From NCBI GenBank assembly GCA_037441565.1, contig JBBIRW010000004.1:164789-228788 (forward strand): 64,000 nt of DNA, written 5' to 3'. The notes under the pieces are model-generated. The model did no database searches. It was given only the letters and a program-made list of their open reading frames with translations, and was not told the DNA's origin. Below are positions 53,928 through 62,978 of the stretch, piece by piece (the first letter of the stretch is position 1; each line of letters begins with the position of its first letter). A program made the translations under genes and the position numbers. Source of the stretch: JBBIRW01 sp037441565. GTDB taxonomy: Bacteria > Desulfobacterota > JBBIRW01.

Positions 53928-54974
53928 ATGGAGAAATATATCGGAGACCTCATAAGACCAAAGAAAATTGAGGTCGAAAAAGAGACATTAACAGATACAT
54001 ATGGGAAGTTTTATACGGAACCGCTTGAAAGGGGTTTTGGTATTACCATAGGAAATTCCCTGCGAAGGATTCTTCTCTCATCCCTTTATGGTGCTGGAAT
54101 AACCTCCGTCAGGATTGAAGGCGTTCTTCATGAATTTTCTGTTATACCGGGTGTGCTTGAAGATGTTACAGATATTATTCTTAATCTAAAAGGTGTTGAA
54201 TTGAAGATGTATGTGGAAGGTCCAAAAATTATCAGAATCAGTGAGGTTGGTGAAAAGGAGGTTAAAGCAGGGGATATAATTACTGATGGTTCTGTTGAGG
54301 TGCTGAATCCTGAGCATCACATAGCATCATTATCACAGGGTGCGAGACTTAATATAGAGATGACCGTGAAGATGGGAAGGGGATACCAGCCTGCTGAGAG
54401 GAATAAGGAAGAGGATATGCCCATAGGAACGATTCCAATTGATACTGTATTTTCTCCTGTAAAAAAGGTAAATTATACAGTTACAAATGCAAGGGTTGGA
54501 CAGAGAACAGATTACGATAAGCTTATCCTTGAGGTATGGACGGATGGTAGTATAACTCCTTGTGAAGCAATTTCACAGGCAGCGAGGATCCTTCAGGATC
54601 AACTCGATATTTTTGCTTATATTGGAGAGGAGGAAGAAACAGATAAAGAGGCAGAGAAAAAGGAGATCGACAAAAACAAAATAAACGAATACCTGTTTAG
54701 AGGTGTTGATGAGCTTGAGCTCTCTGTGAGATCTGCAAATTGTTTGAAAAATGCTGAAATAAAGCTGATCGGCGAACTTGTTCAGAAAACAGAACAAGAA
54801 ATGTTAAAAACTAAGAACTTTGGAAGGAAATCACTTAATGAGATTAAAGAGATACTTAATGAAATGGGTCTTTCGCTGGGAATGAAGCTTGATAGTGAAA
54901 CAATTAATGAACTAAAGCTGGCAAGGGAAAGATTGAAGGAGAAGGAGAAGGAAAAGAAACAGATGCAGGATTAA
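53928..54974 (+). CDS. rpoA: DNA-directed RNA polymerase alpha subunit
   Basis: A 348-residue alpha subunit. The assembly domain has EPLERGFGITIGNSLRRILLSSL; the C-terminal domain has LELSVRSANCLKNAEIKLIGELVQKTE and FGRKSLNEIKEILNEMGLSLGM, which binds UP elements and activators. A Lys/Glu-rich tail makes it slightly longer than the E. coli protein. Confidence 0.97.
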   Translation: MEKYIGDLIRPKKIEVEKETLTDTYGKFYTEPLERGFGITIGNSLRRILLSSLYGAGITSVRIEGVLHEFSVIPGVLEDVTDIILNLKGVELKMYVEGPKIIRISEVGEKEVKAGDIITDGSVEVLNPEHHIASLSQGARLNIEMTVKMGRGYQPAERNKEEDMPIGTIPIDTVFSPVKKVNYTVTNARVGQRTDYDKLILEVWTDGSITPCEAISQAARILQDQLDIFAYIGEEEETDKEAEKKEIDKNKINEYLFRGVDELELSVRSANCLKNAEIKLIGELVQKTEQEMLKTKNFGRKSLNEIKEILNEMGLSLGMKLDSETINELKLARERLKEKEKEKKQMQD

Positions 54975-55000
54975 TTGAGGATCAATTCCAGGAGGAATTT

Positions 55001-55462
55001 ATGAGGCACAGGGTTGAGGGAAGGAAATTAGGGAGACCAAGCGGTCACAGAGTGGCGATGATGAGAAATCTCATGGTCTCACTTATAAGGCATGAAAGGA
55101 TAAAAACTACTCTTGCAAGGGCAAAGGAACTGAGGAAGGTTGCAGAAAGAATGATCACGCTGGCAAAGAGAGGGGATCTCAGTGCAAGAAGACAGGCTGC
55201 CCAATTTCTCAACAGTAAAGCGGAGACAAAAAAACTATTTGAAGAACTGGCACAGAGGTTCAAAAAGAGAAACGGTGGTTATACAAGGATCATGAGGCTT
55301 GGCTGGAGACCAGGGGATGGAGCACCTATCTCATTAATCGAGTTTCTTCCTGAGGTAAAGGAGGAGAAGAAGAGGAAGGTCTCCAGGAAAAAGTCATCAA
55401 AAGAGGCAGAGGGGAAGAAAAAGATAAGGAGGAAAGAATCCATTACCGGGACGGAGCAGTAG
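55001..55462 (+). CDS. rplQ: 50S ribosomal protein L17 with basic C-terminal tail
   Basis: A 153-residue L17; the core ends near residue 118 (GWRPGDGAPISLIEFL). About 35 residues follow, mostly Lys, Arg, Ser and Glu, which are absent from the E. coli protein. The core has LGRPSGHRVAMMRNLMVSLIRHERIKTT. It is the last ribosomal gene of the superoperon. Confidence 0.95.
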   Translation: MRHRVEGRKLGRPSGHRVAMMRNLMVSLIRHERIKTTLARAKELRKVAERMITLAKRGDLSARRQAAQFLNSKAETKKLFEELAQRFKKRNGGYTRIMRLGWRPGDGAPISLIEFLPEVKEEKKRKVSRKKSSKEAEGKKKIRRKESITGTEQ

Positions 55463-55470
55463 AACCAGAT

Positions 55471-55722
55471 ATGGTAAATGTGGAACTATTTGTGAAGGAA
55501 GATTGCCATCTTTGTGATAAGGCACTCAATATTATAAAAGAGGCGCAGAGGGTAATACCCTTTAAGCTTTCAATAGTAGATATTTCAAGGAATGAAAGAC
55601 TTATTCAGGAGTTGGGGGAAGAAATTCCGATTGTTTTTATAAATGGGACGAAATCTTTCAGATTTTTCGTCGATAAGGATGAGTTTATAAAAAGAATTTT
55701 AATAGCACAAGAAAAAACTTGA
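55471..55722 (+). CDS. glutaredoxin-like thioredoxin-fold protein
   Basis: An 83-residue protein with ELFVKEDCHLCDKAL, a CHLC redox motif at the N terminus of the first helix, and EEIPIVFINGTKSF with the cis-Pro. It fits the small glutaredoxin-like (DUF836-type) group that reduces disulfides; the partner is unknown. It begins 8 bases after rplQ, so it is probably expressed with the ribosomal operon. Its TGA stop is part of the -35 box of the next promoter. Confidence 0.85.
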   Translation: MVNVELFVKEDCHLCDKALNIIKEAQRVIPFKLSIVDISRNERLIQELGEEIPIVFINGTKSFRFFVDKDEFIKRILIAQEKT

Positions 55723-55746
55723 CATATTTTTTAAAAATATTATTAT
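55719..55746 (+). promoter_or_regulatory. promoter of the Fur-type regulator gene
   Basis: A perfect TTGACA -35 box (55719-55724) and TATTAT -10 box (55741-55746) are 16 bases apart. The -35 box overlaps the stop codon of the glutaredoxin-like gene. A palindromic operator covers the predicted transcription start. Confidence 0.6.
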
Positions 55747-55763
55747 TGAAAATAAATTTCAAT
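55745..55763. promoter_or_regulatory. Fur-box-like operator
   Basis: A 19-bp 9-1-9 inverted repeat, ATTGAAAAT-A-AATTTCAAT, with one mismatched pair. Its core TGAAAAT-A-AATTTCA has the 7-1-7 layout of Fur/PerR boxes (TGATAAT-N-ATTATCA). It overlaps the -10 box and start site of the promoter for the Fur-type gene and lies 10 bases before the ATG, as expected for self-repression. Confidence 0.6.
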
Positions 55764-55772
55764 TGCAATATC

Positions 55773-56207
55773 ATGAATTTATTGAACCGAGAGATAATAA
55801 AATCATTATTTAAAGAAAAGGGACTGAGAATAACAAAGCAGAGGATTGCCATCATAAATACATTCCTTGAATCACTCAATCATCCAAGTATAGAGGATAT
55901 CCTTAACAAGGTAAGAAAAAAGCATGGACGCATTAGCTATTCCACCGTGTACAGGACATTGAAGATTCTGTCAGACAGTGGCTTTGCTGATGAGAGACAC
56001 TTTGGTGATGGATATACAAGATATGAGAAGGTAGTTCAGGGAATGCATCATGATCATATCATATGTATCTCATGTGGAAAGATCATTGAATTTGAGAGCG
56101 ATGATATTGAAAGAATTCAATCAAGGGTTGCGAAAAAGTATAACTTTAAACTTATTGCCCATAAAATGGAGTTGTACGGGCAATGTCCTGATTGCAGAAA
56201 GGATTGA
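55773..56207 (+). CDS. Fur-family metal-responsive regulator
   Basis: A 144-residue Fur/PerR/Zur-type repressor. The winged helix has ITKQRIAIINTFLE and SYSTVYRTLKILSDSGFADERHFGDG. The metal region has HHDHIICISCGKIIEFES, with CXXC, and a second CXXC in GQCPDC at the C terminus, the structural zinc site. The ATG at 55773 lies 10 bases after the operator; no good Shine-Dalgarno site is seen. Directly upstream of feoB, so an iron-sensing Fur is likely; PerR remains possible. Confidence 0.88.
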   Translation: MNLLNREIIKSLFKEKGLRITKQRIAIINTFLESLNHPSIEDILNKVRKKHGRISYSTVYRTLKILSDSGFADERHFGDGYTRYEKVVQGMHHDHIICISCGKIIEFESDDIERIQSRVAKKYNFKLIAHKMELYGQCPDCRKD

Positions 56208-56252
56208 TCGATCTGGAAAGATCAGAAGTGGCAGTTCTCATAGAGGAGTAAT

Positions 56253-58226
56253 ATGCATAATTGCGAACAATCTAAGGAATTAATACGCAATGAGGGAACA
56301 ATCCTCCTTATCGGTAATCCGAACGTTGGGAAAAGTGTTATATTTTCATGCCTAACCGGCAGATACGTAACTATATCAAACTATCCCGGAACAACAGTGG
56401 AAATATGTTATGGAAATATGGAAACTCCGGAAGGAAGGTATACTCTTATAGACACACCAGGGATAAATACATTTATACCAACAAGTGAAGATGAGAAAGT
56501 AACAAGGGATATACTTTTAAATGAGAAAACAAAAGCCGTTATTCAGGTTGCCGATGCCAAGAATCTTAGAAGAGCCCTCTTGATTTCTCTTCAGCTTGTA
56601 GAGATGGGATTACCCTTCATCCTCAATTTAAATATGGAAGATGAGGCATATGAAAGGGGCATTTCCATTAATTACAGGAAACTATCCGATATACTGGGCG
56701 TTGACGTTATTCCCACTGTCGCAATAAGGAAAAAGGGAATAGATAGGTTGAAGAATGCCCTGTTAAGGGTAAGAAGATCTTCGTTCAAGTTGATATACGA
56801 TAATATTATTGAAGAGGGAATAAGAAGGATTGAGGATATCCTTCCTGTTGCGAATATTTCAAAAAGATTCATAGCCATGCTGCTTATTGCAGGGGATCAA
56901 AGCATTAACGAATGGCTGCAAAATAAGCTCTCAGTAGATGACATCGAGAAAATTTCTGAGATAAGGCGTGAGATCCAATCAAGATTCACCGAAAGCCTCT
57001 CAATCATAATAAATCAGAGAAGATTGAGGTTAATAGATGAAATAATTGAAAACGTTATGGAAACAGGAAGGATTACGGAAAAAAGGATGAATGAGCTTAT
57101 AGGCAGATATTCGATGCATCCTGTGTGGGGCTATTTTATTTTATTGTTTGTGATATATGCAATGTACAAATTCGTTGGTGAGTTTGGTGCACAGGTGCTT
57201 GTTGATTTTTTTGAAGAAAAATTGTTCGGTGAGTATATAAATCCCTTTTTTGTAAAAATCTTTAGAGCAATTATTCCTTTCACAATAATCCAGGATTTTC
57301 TTATTGGAGATTATGGAATAATAACAATGGCTTTGACATATTCTATTGCAATTGTGTTACCGATAGTGGGTACTTTTTTCATTGCATTCGGGATACTTGA
57401 GGATTCAGGATATCTTCCTCGACTGGCTGTTATGGTTAACAGGGTATTCAAAATTATTGGTCTTAATGGAAAGGCTGTTTTACCCATGGTTCTCGGGCTG
57501 GGATGTGACACAATGGCAACACTGACAACGCGTATTCTTGAGACAAAGAAAGAAAAAATTATAGTGACACTGCTTCTCGCTCTCGGGATACCTTGTTCTG
57601 CACAGCTGGGGGTGATTATGGGAATGCTTGGTGCACTTTCAGTTAAGGCATCTTTAATCTGGGCAGCAGCGATAATCCTTGTTATTATAACTGTAGGTTA
57701 TCTTGCAGCAATCGTTATACCAGGAAGAGGATCGGACTTTATACTTGAGCTACCTCCAATAAGGATGCCAGTATTTTCGAATATATTTATGAAAACGCTG
57801 GCAAGAATAGAGTGGTATCTGAAAGAAGCTGTTCCACTATTCATACTTGGAACGGCATTGCTATTCTTTATGGATAAGATAGGGATGCTTTCAATTACAG
57901 AGAAAATAGCATCTCCACTTGTTCAGGGGGTACTTGGTCTTCCTTCTAAGGCTACAGAGGCATTTATCGTTGGATTTCTTAGAAGAGATTATGGAGCAGC
58001 AGGATTATATATGATGGCAAAGGAGGGCTTACTTGATAGCAAACAGATAGTGGTAAGTCTTGTTACAATAACACTATTTGTTCCATGTATAGCTAACTTC
58101 TTTATCATTATAAAAGAGAGGGGTTTAAAAACAGCATGTTTGATGGCGGCTTTTATATTTCCGTTTGCATTTGCAGTGGGAGGTGCATTGAGATTAATTC
58201 TCAATTACATTAATGTTTCACTATGA
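56253..58226 (+). CDS. feoB: ferrous iron transporter FeoB
   Basis: A 657-residue Fe(II) importer. The cytosolic G domain has GNPNVGKS at 21-28, switch residues YPGTTVE, DTPG and the N-x-x-D motif in NLNMED. A helical region and membrane domain follow, with the conserved LGLGCDTMA, GIPCSAQLGV and FVPCIANFF cysteine segments. Somewhat shorter than E. coli FeoB. No separate feoA precedes it; a FeoA-like domain occurs in the regulator two genes downstream. Confidence 0.95.
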   Translation: MHNCEQSKELIRNEGTILLIGNPNVGKSVIFSCLTGRYVTISNYPGTTVEICYGNMETPEGRYTLIDTPGINTFIPTSEDEKVTRDILLNEKTKAVIQVADAKNLRRALLISLQLVEMGLPFILNLNMEDEAYERGISINYRKLSDILGVDVIPTVAIRKKGIDRLKNALLRVRRSSFKLIYDNIIEEGIRRIEDILPVANISKRFIAMLLIAGDQSINEWLQNKLSVDDIEKISEIRREIQSRFTESLSIIINQRRLRLIDEIIENVMETGRITEKRMNELIGRYSMHPVWGYFILLFVIYAMYKFVGEFGAQVLVDFFEEKLFGEYINPFFVKIFRAIIPFTIIQDFLIGDYGIITMALTYSIAIVLPIVGTFFIAFGILEDSGYLPRLAVMVNRVFKIIGLNGKAVLPMVLGLGCDTMATLTTRILETKKEKIIVTLLLALGIPCSAQLGVIMGMLGALSVKASLIWAAAIILVIITVGYLAAIVIPGRGSDFILELPPIRMPVFSNIFMKTLARIEWYLKEAVPLFILGTALLFFMDKIGMLSITEKIASPLVQGVLGLPSKATEAFIVGFLRRDYGAAGLYMMAKEGLLDSKQIVVSLVTITLFVPCIANFFIIIKERGLKTACLMAAFIFPFAFAVGGALRLILNYINVSL

Positions 58227-58414
58227 AGATGAATAATAATATTAAATGCCCTTTATGCGGATATAGATTCAATTATGAAGATGTATGCAGATCGAGATGT
58301 CCCCTACATGTAAGATGCGATCTATTTTGTTGCCCTAACTGTAATTACACATTTCCGAGGGAGAAATCAGGGCTTGTTGATTTTATAAAAAAGTTATTCA
58401 GGAGGAGAGTGTAG
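58223..58414 (+). CDS. small cysteine-rich protein of the feo cluster
   Basis: A 63-residue protein with CPLCGY near the N terminus, then CRSRCPLHVRC and CCPNC, eight cysteines and one histidine in total, suited to bind one or two metals. It ends in a basic tail. Its ATG overlaps the feoB stop (ATGA), so it is coupled. Small Cys-rich proteins often accompany FeoB (FeoC or FeoB-associated), but I cannot assign it to a named family. Confidence 0.75.
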   Translation: MKMNNNIKCPLCGYRFNYEDVCRSRCPLHVRCDLFCCPNCNYTFPREKSGLVDFIKKLFRRRV

Positions 58415-58415
58415 C

Positions 58416-59084
58416 ATGAAAAAATCCACGGGAAGATCCATTATGCTTGATGAGTTACTGGAACATATCTGGACACTTCGGGAGTCAGGCAGGAAGAGTA
58501 TTGAAGAACTAATTGATGCAGCAAAGGAAGAGGAAGACCTGGAGGAGAATATCGGGAGACTCGAACAGACAGGATTTATAGAGATCAGGGACAGGGTAAT
58601 AAGCTTTACTGAGAAGGGTGAAAAAAGGGCAGAGGAGATTATCCGAAGACACAGACTGGCTGAAAGACTTTTTGCTGATCTTTTTGATATGGAAGAGGTT
58701 CTTTATGAATACGCATCATGTGAGTTTGAACATATTCTTAGTGAAGAAGTTGTCGATAATGTATGTGCATTTCTTGGACATCCGCCATTATGCCCGCATG
58801 GAAAACCTATTCCTAGGGGGAGTTGTTGTGAAAGTTTTACAAAGGAAATAAGGCCAGTTGTTGTTCCTCTCTCCGAGCTTGAGCCTGGGGAGAAGGGAAA
58901 GATTATATTTATATCTCCGAGATATCATGATAGGATGGATAAGCTGGCATCACTCGGCGTTATACCAGGAACGGTTGTTAAAATGCACCAGAAGATACCG
59001 TCACTTGTTATAAGATTTGATGAAACGGATATAGCAATGGAGATTGAGATGGGAAGGGAGATATTCGTGAAAAAGATAAAATAA
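58416..59084 (+). CDS. DtxR/MntR-type metal regulator with C-terminal FeoA domain
   Basis: A 222-residue protein. The N-terminal winged helix is followed by a DtxR dimerisation and metal region with RRHRLAERLFADLF, SCEFEHILSEEVVD and GHPPLCPHGKPIP, which match family metal sites. The last 75 residues form an SH3-like FeoA domain with LASLGVIPGTVVKMHQK and VIRFDETDIAMEIEMG. It may repress feo genes, serve as FeoA for the transporter, or both. It begins 1 base after the Cys-rich gene. Confidence 0.87.
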   Translation: MKKSTGRSIMLDELLEHIWTLRESGRKSIEELIDAAKEEEDLEENIGRLEQTGFIEIRDRVISFTEKGEKRAEEIIRRHRLAERLFADLFDMEEVLYEYASCEFEHILSEEVVDNVCAFLGHPPLCPHGKPIPRGSCCESFTKEIRPVVVPLSELEPGEKGKIIFISPRYHDRMDKLASLGVIPGTVVKMHQKIPSLVIRFDETDIAMEIEMGREIFVKKIK

Positions 59085-59094
59085 ATTTTTTGGA

Positions 59095-60036
59095 ATGAAA
59101 TTGCAAATGAAATGCAAATTCATTATTCTGATGTCTATTATATCCTTTTTAATATTAGATTCATTTAGTACGGATATATATGCAGAGGAAAGCATTTTTT
59201 ACATCATGGGGACATATGCATATTTTGATCTGAATGATTATCAAGAAAATATAAGGGCATACCATTTCATAAAGGATATAGAAAAAAAGCTTTCAGATTA
59301 TGATCCAGGATCCGAAATATCCGAAATAAACAGAAATGCAGGAATAAAAAGAGTTGCTGTATCGGAGGAAACAATAAAAGCAATCAGAGAGTCAATTCTT
59401 TTCTCGGAGATGACCAGTGGCTATTTTGATATCACTATTGGGGCATTGACAATAAGGGCGAAGAGGAACATGGAAATAGGGGATGAGGAGGCCAGGAGAT
59501 TCATAGACTTCAGGGACATTGACATCGATGAGAAAGGCGTTTTTCTCAAAAAGAAATATATGGCACTGGATATGGGTGGTATGGGGAAGGGATACGTAAT
59601 TCAGAGAGCATATGAGTATTTGAAGCTTCCGTATGGATTCATTGCTATAGGGGGGGATATGAAAGTATGGGGGTGGAAAAGGAAGATATATGTCTACGAT
59701 CCAATAAATAATGGGATTCTTCTGGAGATGGAGAACAAAAAAGATGCATGCATATCAACATCGGGAAATTACATAAAAAATCATATAGAAACAGAAGACC
59801 CACGGATACTTCAAATAACAGCTGTATCGGAAAACTGTTCCTTTGCGGATGGAATTGCAACAGCATTATTTGCAATGCCACAGGATGTGAGAGATAAATT
59901 TTTAAAAGCTAACAGAGATATTGGTGTAATTATCTTATATCATGATGGATCAATTTTTATAAATGATCGAATAAAAGAATACTTTGAGGAAATAAAAATC
60001 AGACCATTTCAAAAGGGAACGGGTCCAACATATTAG
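59095..60036 (+). CDS. apbE: FAD:protein FMN transferase (ApbE)
   Basis: A 313-residue exported ApbE, which attaches FMN covalently to a Thr or Ser in target flavoproteins outside the cytosol. It has an N-terminal signal or anchor (about 1-30), DIEKKLSDYDPGSEISEIN, SGYFDITIGAL, DMGGMGKGYVIQRA and KDACISTSGNY, the FAD-binding and catalytic segments. A target with the right motif is encoded two genes downstream. No Shine-Dalgarno site of quality is seen. Confidence 0.92.
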   Translation: MKLQMKCKFIILMSIISFLILDSFSTDIYAEESIFYIMGTYAYFDLNDYQENIRAYHFIKDIEKKLSDYDPGSEISEINRNAGIKRVAVSEETIKAIRESILFSEMTSGYFDITIGALTIRAKRNMEIGDEEARRFIDFRDIDIDEKGVFLKKKYMALDMGGMGKGYVIQRAYEYLKLPYGFIAIGGDMKVWGWKRKIYVYDPINNGILLEMENKKDACISTSGNYIKNHIETEDPRILQITAVSENCSFADGIATALFAMPQDVRDKFLKANRDIGVIILYHDGSIFINDRIKEYFEEIKIRPFQKGTGPTY

Positions 60037-60068
60037 AAATATAAAATAACATATTAGAAATATAAAAT
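60027..60068 (+). repeat. exact 21-bp tandem duplication
   Basis: The unit AACATATTAGAAATATAAAAT occurs twice without mismatch (60027-60047 and 60048-60068). The first copy contains the apbE stop codon. The second copy ends just before the ribosome site of the porin-like gene. It lengthens the spacer between the two genes. Confidence 0.9.
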
Positions 60069-60078
60069 GGAGGTTGCT

Positions 60079-61443
60079 ATGAAATTGAGGATTAAAGTTA
60101 TTGTGTGTTATGTTTTTATTCTCTCATTATTTATACCCAAACTTTTATTTGCGGAGACAATAGAGGAGAGGATAAAAGGGGCGGAAGAGAAGCTTCAAAG
60201 GATACAGGAAGAAATAAAGGAATTGAAGGAACAGCAAAGAGAGCAAGAGAAGAAAGCAGGAGAAACCGAGATATTAAAAGAGGAGATAAGAAAACTGAGA
60301 CTTGAGATAGCAATGCCTGAGATTGAATTCAAATCTTATTATGGACTTGGGCCTGCGGCATCCAAGATTTATTATACACCTCGCGCTTTATCTATTGGGG
60401 GATATGGTGAGGCTGTTTATGAGAATTTTATAGATAATTCCAAGAATGATCGTGGTGATATACTGAGGTTTGTAGCATATCTGGGCTATAAGTATTCGGA
60501 AAACATATTGATGAACACAGAGATTGAGTTTGAACATGCGGGTATAGGTGAGATAGAGGATAAGGAACCGGAGGTAACCATTGAGTTTATGTATATCGAT
60601 TTTATAATAAATCCCATGATTAACATAAGACCGGGTTTATTTCTTGTTCCATCAAGTCTTATGAATGAATACCATGAACCTGTAGTATATTACGGAGTAT
60701 TAAGACCTGATGTTGAAAGATACATAATTCCAACTGTATGGCGCGAATTAGGGATTATGATTTATGGAAACATTAGTAATAATCTCATATACAAGGCAGG
60801 TATTATGAATGGATTGAGGACCGATACGATAAAGGATTGGATTAGAGAGGGAAGGTAGAAAGGTGCACAGGTAAATTTTGATAAACTCGCTGGTATTTTG
60901 AGATTGGAATACAGAGGTTTAAAAGGGTTAACAGCCGGTGCATCAGTTTATATTGGAGAAGGTGAGGATAAAAAGGGCAGTGGTGCTGATAGCGATGAAG
61001 AAGCACAATTCAATCTTAATCTTATAGAGGCTCAGTATGAACAGGGAAATCTGCATCTGAAGGGTCTCTATTCCTTTGGAAGGGCATGGGGAAATGAGAA
61101 ATATAAGGTTTCTGGTAGGGCAAGAAAGGTTTATGGGTGGTATGTAGAGGGAGCATACAATATTTTTCCGCATATAAGGCCTGAAAGCATAATGTCACTT
61201 TCACCTTATATACGGTATGAGAGATACAACCTGAATGAAGATGTCTTCACGGGTATACCCGATAAGACAAAGGATAGAGAAGTTATTACAATGGGACTTG
61301 AATTTAAACCACATCCACAGGTGGTTCTTAAAGCTGAGTACCAGTTAAGAGACACGGATTCAAGTCTGTCGGAGGGAAAAGGGACAGGAAAAGATGAGTG
61401 GAAGATCGATCAGTTCAATTTGGGAATTGGATTTATATTCTAA
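60079..61443 (+). pseudogene. porin-like outer-membrane protein interrupted by an in-frame TAG
   Basis: A signal peptide (ending LLFA-E) and a Lys/Glu-rich coiled coil of about 45 residues are followed by a beta-barrel region similar to phosphate-selective-porin-like proteins. The frame is interrupted once by TAG at 60856-60858, within a stretch reading IREGR-stop-KGAQVNFDKLAG, and then continues without shift to TAA at 61441-61443. Together that gives 454 codons. The context suggests an original Gln (CAG to TAG). Start ATG at 60079 with GGAGG 5 bases upstream. It may be a pseudogene, a sequence error or a read-through gene. Confidence 0.75.
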
Positions 61444-61472
61444 ATAACTCTCGCATTATTGAAGGTATATAG

Positions 61473-62030
61473 ATGAAAAATAAAAAATCTTCAGTATTGA
61501 TTGTGCCCCCTATTATGTTATTTTTACTCATATTATTTACACAAAGTTTATATGCAAAAGTATTTAAAAGACCTGAGAGGGCATTAAAAGATGCGTTTCC
61601 AGATTGTTCAATAGAAACAAGGAATATAATTTTAAACATCGATCAGGTAAAAAAGGTGGAGGAATTATCAGGGATTTCCCTTAAGACCAGACTTGTTACT
61701 TTTTATGTAGCAAAGAGAGAAGGAAAGGTAATAGGATATGCATTTATAGACACCCATATTGTAAGAACACAGCTTGAAACAGTTATGTATACAATAACTC
61801 GTGAAGGAGATCTTGATATTATTGAAGTTCTATCTTTTAATGAACCTCTCGAATATGTGCCTGAGGATGGCTGGCTTCTTCTGTTCAGGAAGAAATCGCT
61901 GGAGAAAGATTCTATCAGGTTGAGAATAGATATTCCGAATGTGACCGGGGCAACACTTACTTCGAAAGCAATAACTGATAATGCAAGAAAGGTTCTTTCA
62001 ATATGGAGTGTTATTTTCGGAGGAAAATAG
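61473..62030 (+). CDS. exported FMN-binding protein, likely ApbE target
   Basis: A 185-residue protein with a signal peptide or anchor (about 1-28) and one FMN-bind domain. Residues 158-163 read T-G-A-T-L-T, the ApbE flavinylation motif, so Thr163 would carry FMN by a phosphoester bond. It also has THIVRTQLETVMYTI, conserved in this family. One Cys (45) is present. It would pass electrons on the periplasmic side. The stop is directly followed by the GTG of the membrane protein. Confidence 0.88.
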   Translation: MKNKKSSVLIVPPIMLFLLILFTQSLYAKVFKRPERALKDAFPDCSIETRNIILNIDQVKKVEELSGISLKTRLVTFYVAKREGKVIGYAFIDTHIVRTQLETVMYTITREGDLDIIEVLSFNEPLEYVPEDGWLLLFRKKSLEKDSIRLRIDIPNVTGATLTSKAITDNARKVLSIWSVIFGGK

Positions 62031-62978
62031 GTGCGATTTCTACTAACAGGAGAACTAAAGAGTAACAGCAGTATAAGACTTATTCTATGGTTTTTTATCA
62101 TATTTGTGATTCTTTACTGGATTTTCAGCATTCTATTTTTCGTAACTAATTACAGAGAATCACTGATTGTAGAGCAGCTTTCTTTTGCATCCGTAATAGA
62201 AGAGATTCATGTGAATATATTTTTTAATTCCATGTTACTGCTTTGTCTGCTTTCAATTATTATTCATAGTAAGATTAGAAATACTTTTAAACAATATATT
62301 ATAATCGGATCATTCCTATCCCTGCTTTTTGACTGTCTATCAAGTTTAATAGTGTTTGGTTATGGAGAATCTTTTTTATTCATAAAAATTTTAAGCTTCT
62401 TTTTAAAAAAGATCATTCTCATGATAAATATTATAGTATGCATTCTATATCTCTTGAATGGTATCAGGGAGGAGAATAATGCATCAAAAGGATTGTTTAA
62501 AAATATGATTATTTTATTTGCAATTTTTAATATATTTTTTGTATTAAGCAATATACTTTCTCACATAAAGTTAGGATTCTCAGTTAATGAAATTTCTGAA
62601 TATTATCTTGGAAATAAAGAAAAGTTTATAAGAGCAAAAACATTTAGCGGTATTCTTAAAATATTCAATTTTCATACAGTTGCTTCCTCTATATATTTGT
62701 TGGCATTATCTCATTTTTTGCTTTTGATGGAGTGTAGATATTCGGAGGTAGTTATTATAGCTATTTTTTCATCAGCATTGGTTAATTTTATATCTCCCTT
62801 TTTTATTCGATATGTTTATGCTGTCTTTTCATACCTTAAGCTATTCTCATTTTATATAATGCAACTCTGTATATTGATTTCTTCAATGATTCTTTTTATT
62901 AAATCTTTCAAGTGGGAGGTATCAGAATGGAGGGGAAATCAAGTGGATTTAAAAAAAGATGTTCAAAGATATTGTTAA
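62031..62978 (+). CDS. polytopic membrane protein of the flavin cluster
   Basis: A 315-residue protein with about eight hydrophobic segments, rich in Ile, Leu and Phe. I do not recognise a family. It has few charged residues within the segments and no haem or quinone motif that I can identify. It starts with GTG right after the FMN-binding gene, with GGAGG 7 bases upstream, so it is probably coupled to it and may be its membrane partner. Its end overlaps the next gene by 52 bases. Confidence 0.75.
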   Translation: MRFLLTGELKSNSSIRLILWFFIIFVILYWIFSILFFVTNYRESLIVEQLSFASVIEEIHVNIFFNSMLLLCLLSIIIHSKIRNTFKQYIIIGSFLSLLFDCLSSLIVFGYGESFLFIKILSFFLKKIILMINIIVCILYLLNGIREENNASKGLFKNMIILFAIFNIFFVLSNILSHIKLGFSVNEISEYYLGNKEKFIRAKTFSGILKIFNFHTVASSIYLLALSHFLLLMECRYSEVVIIAIFSSALVNFISPFFIRYVYAVFSYLKLFSFYIMQLCILISSMILFIKSFKWEVSEWRGNQVDLKKDVQRYC

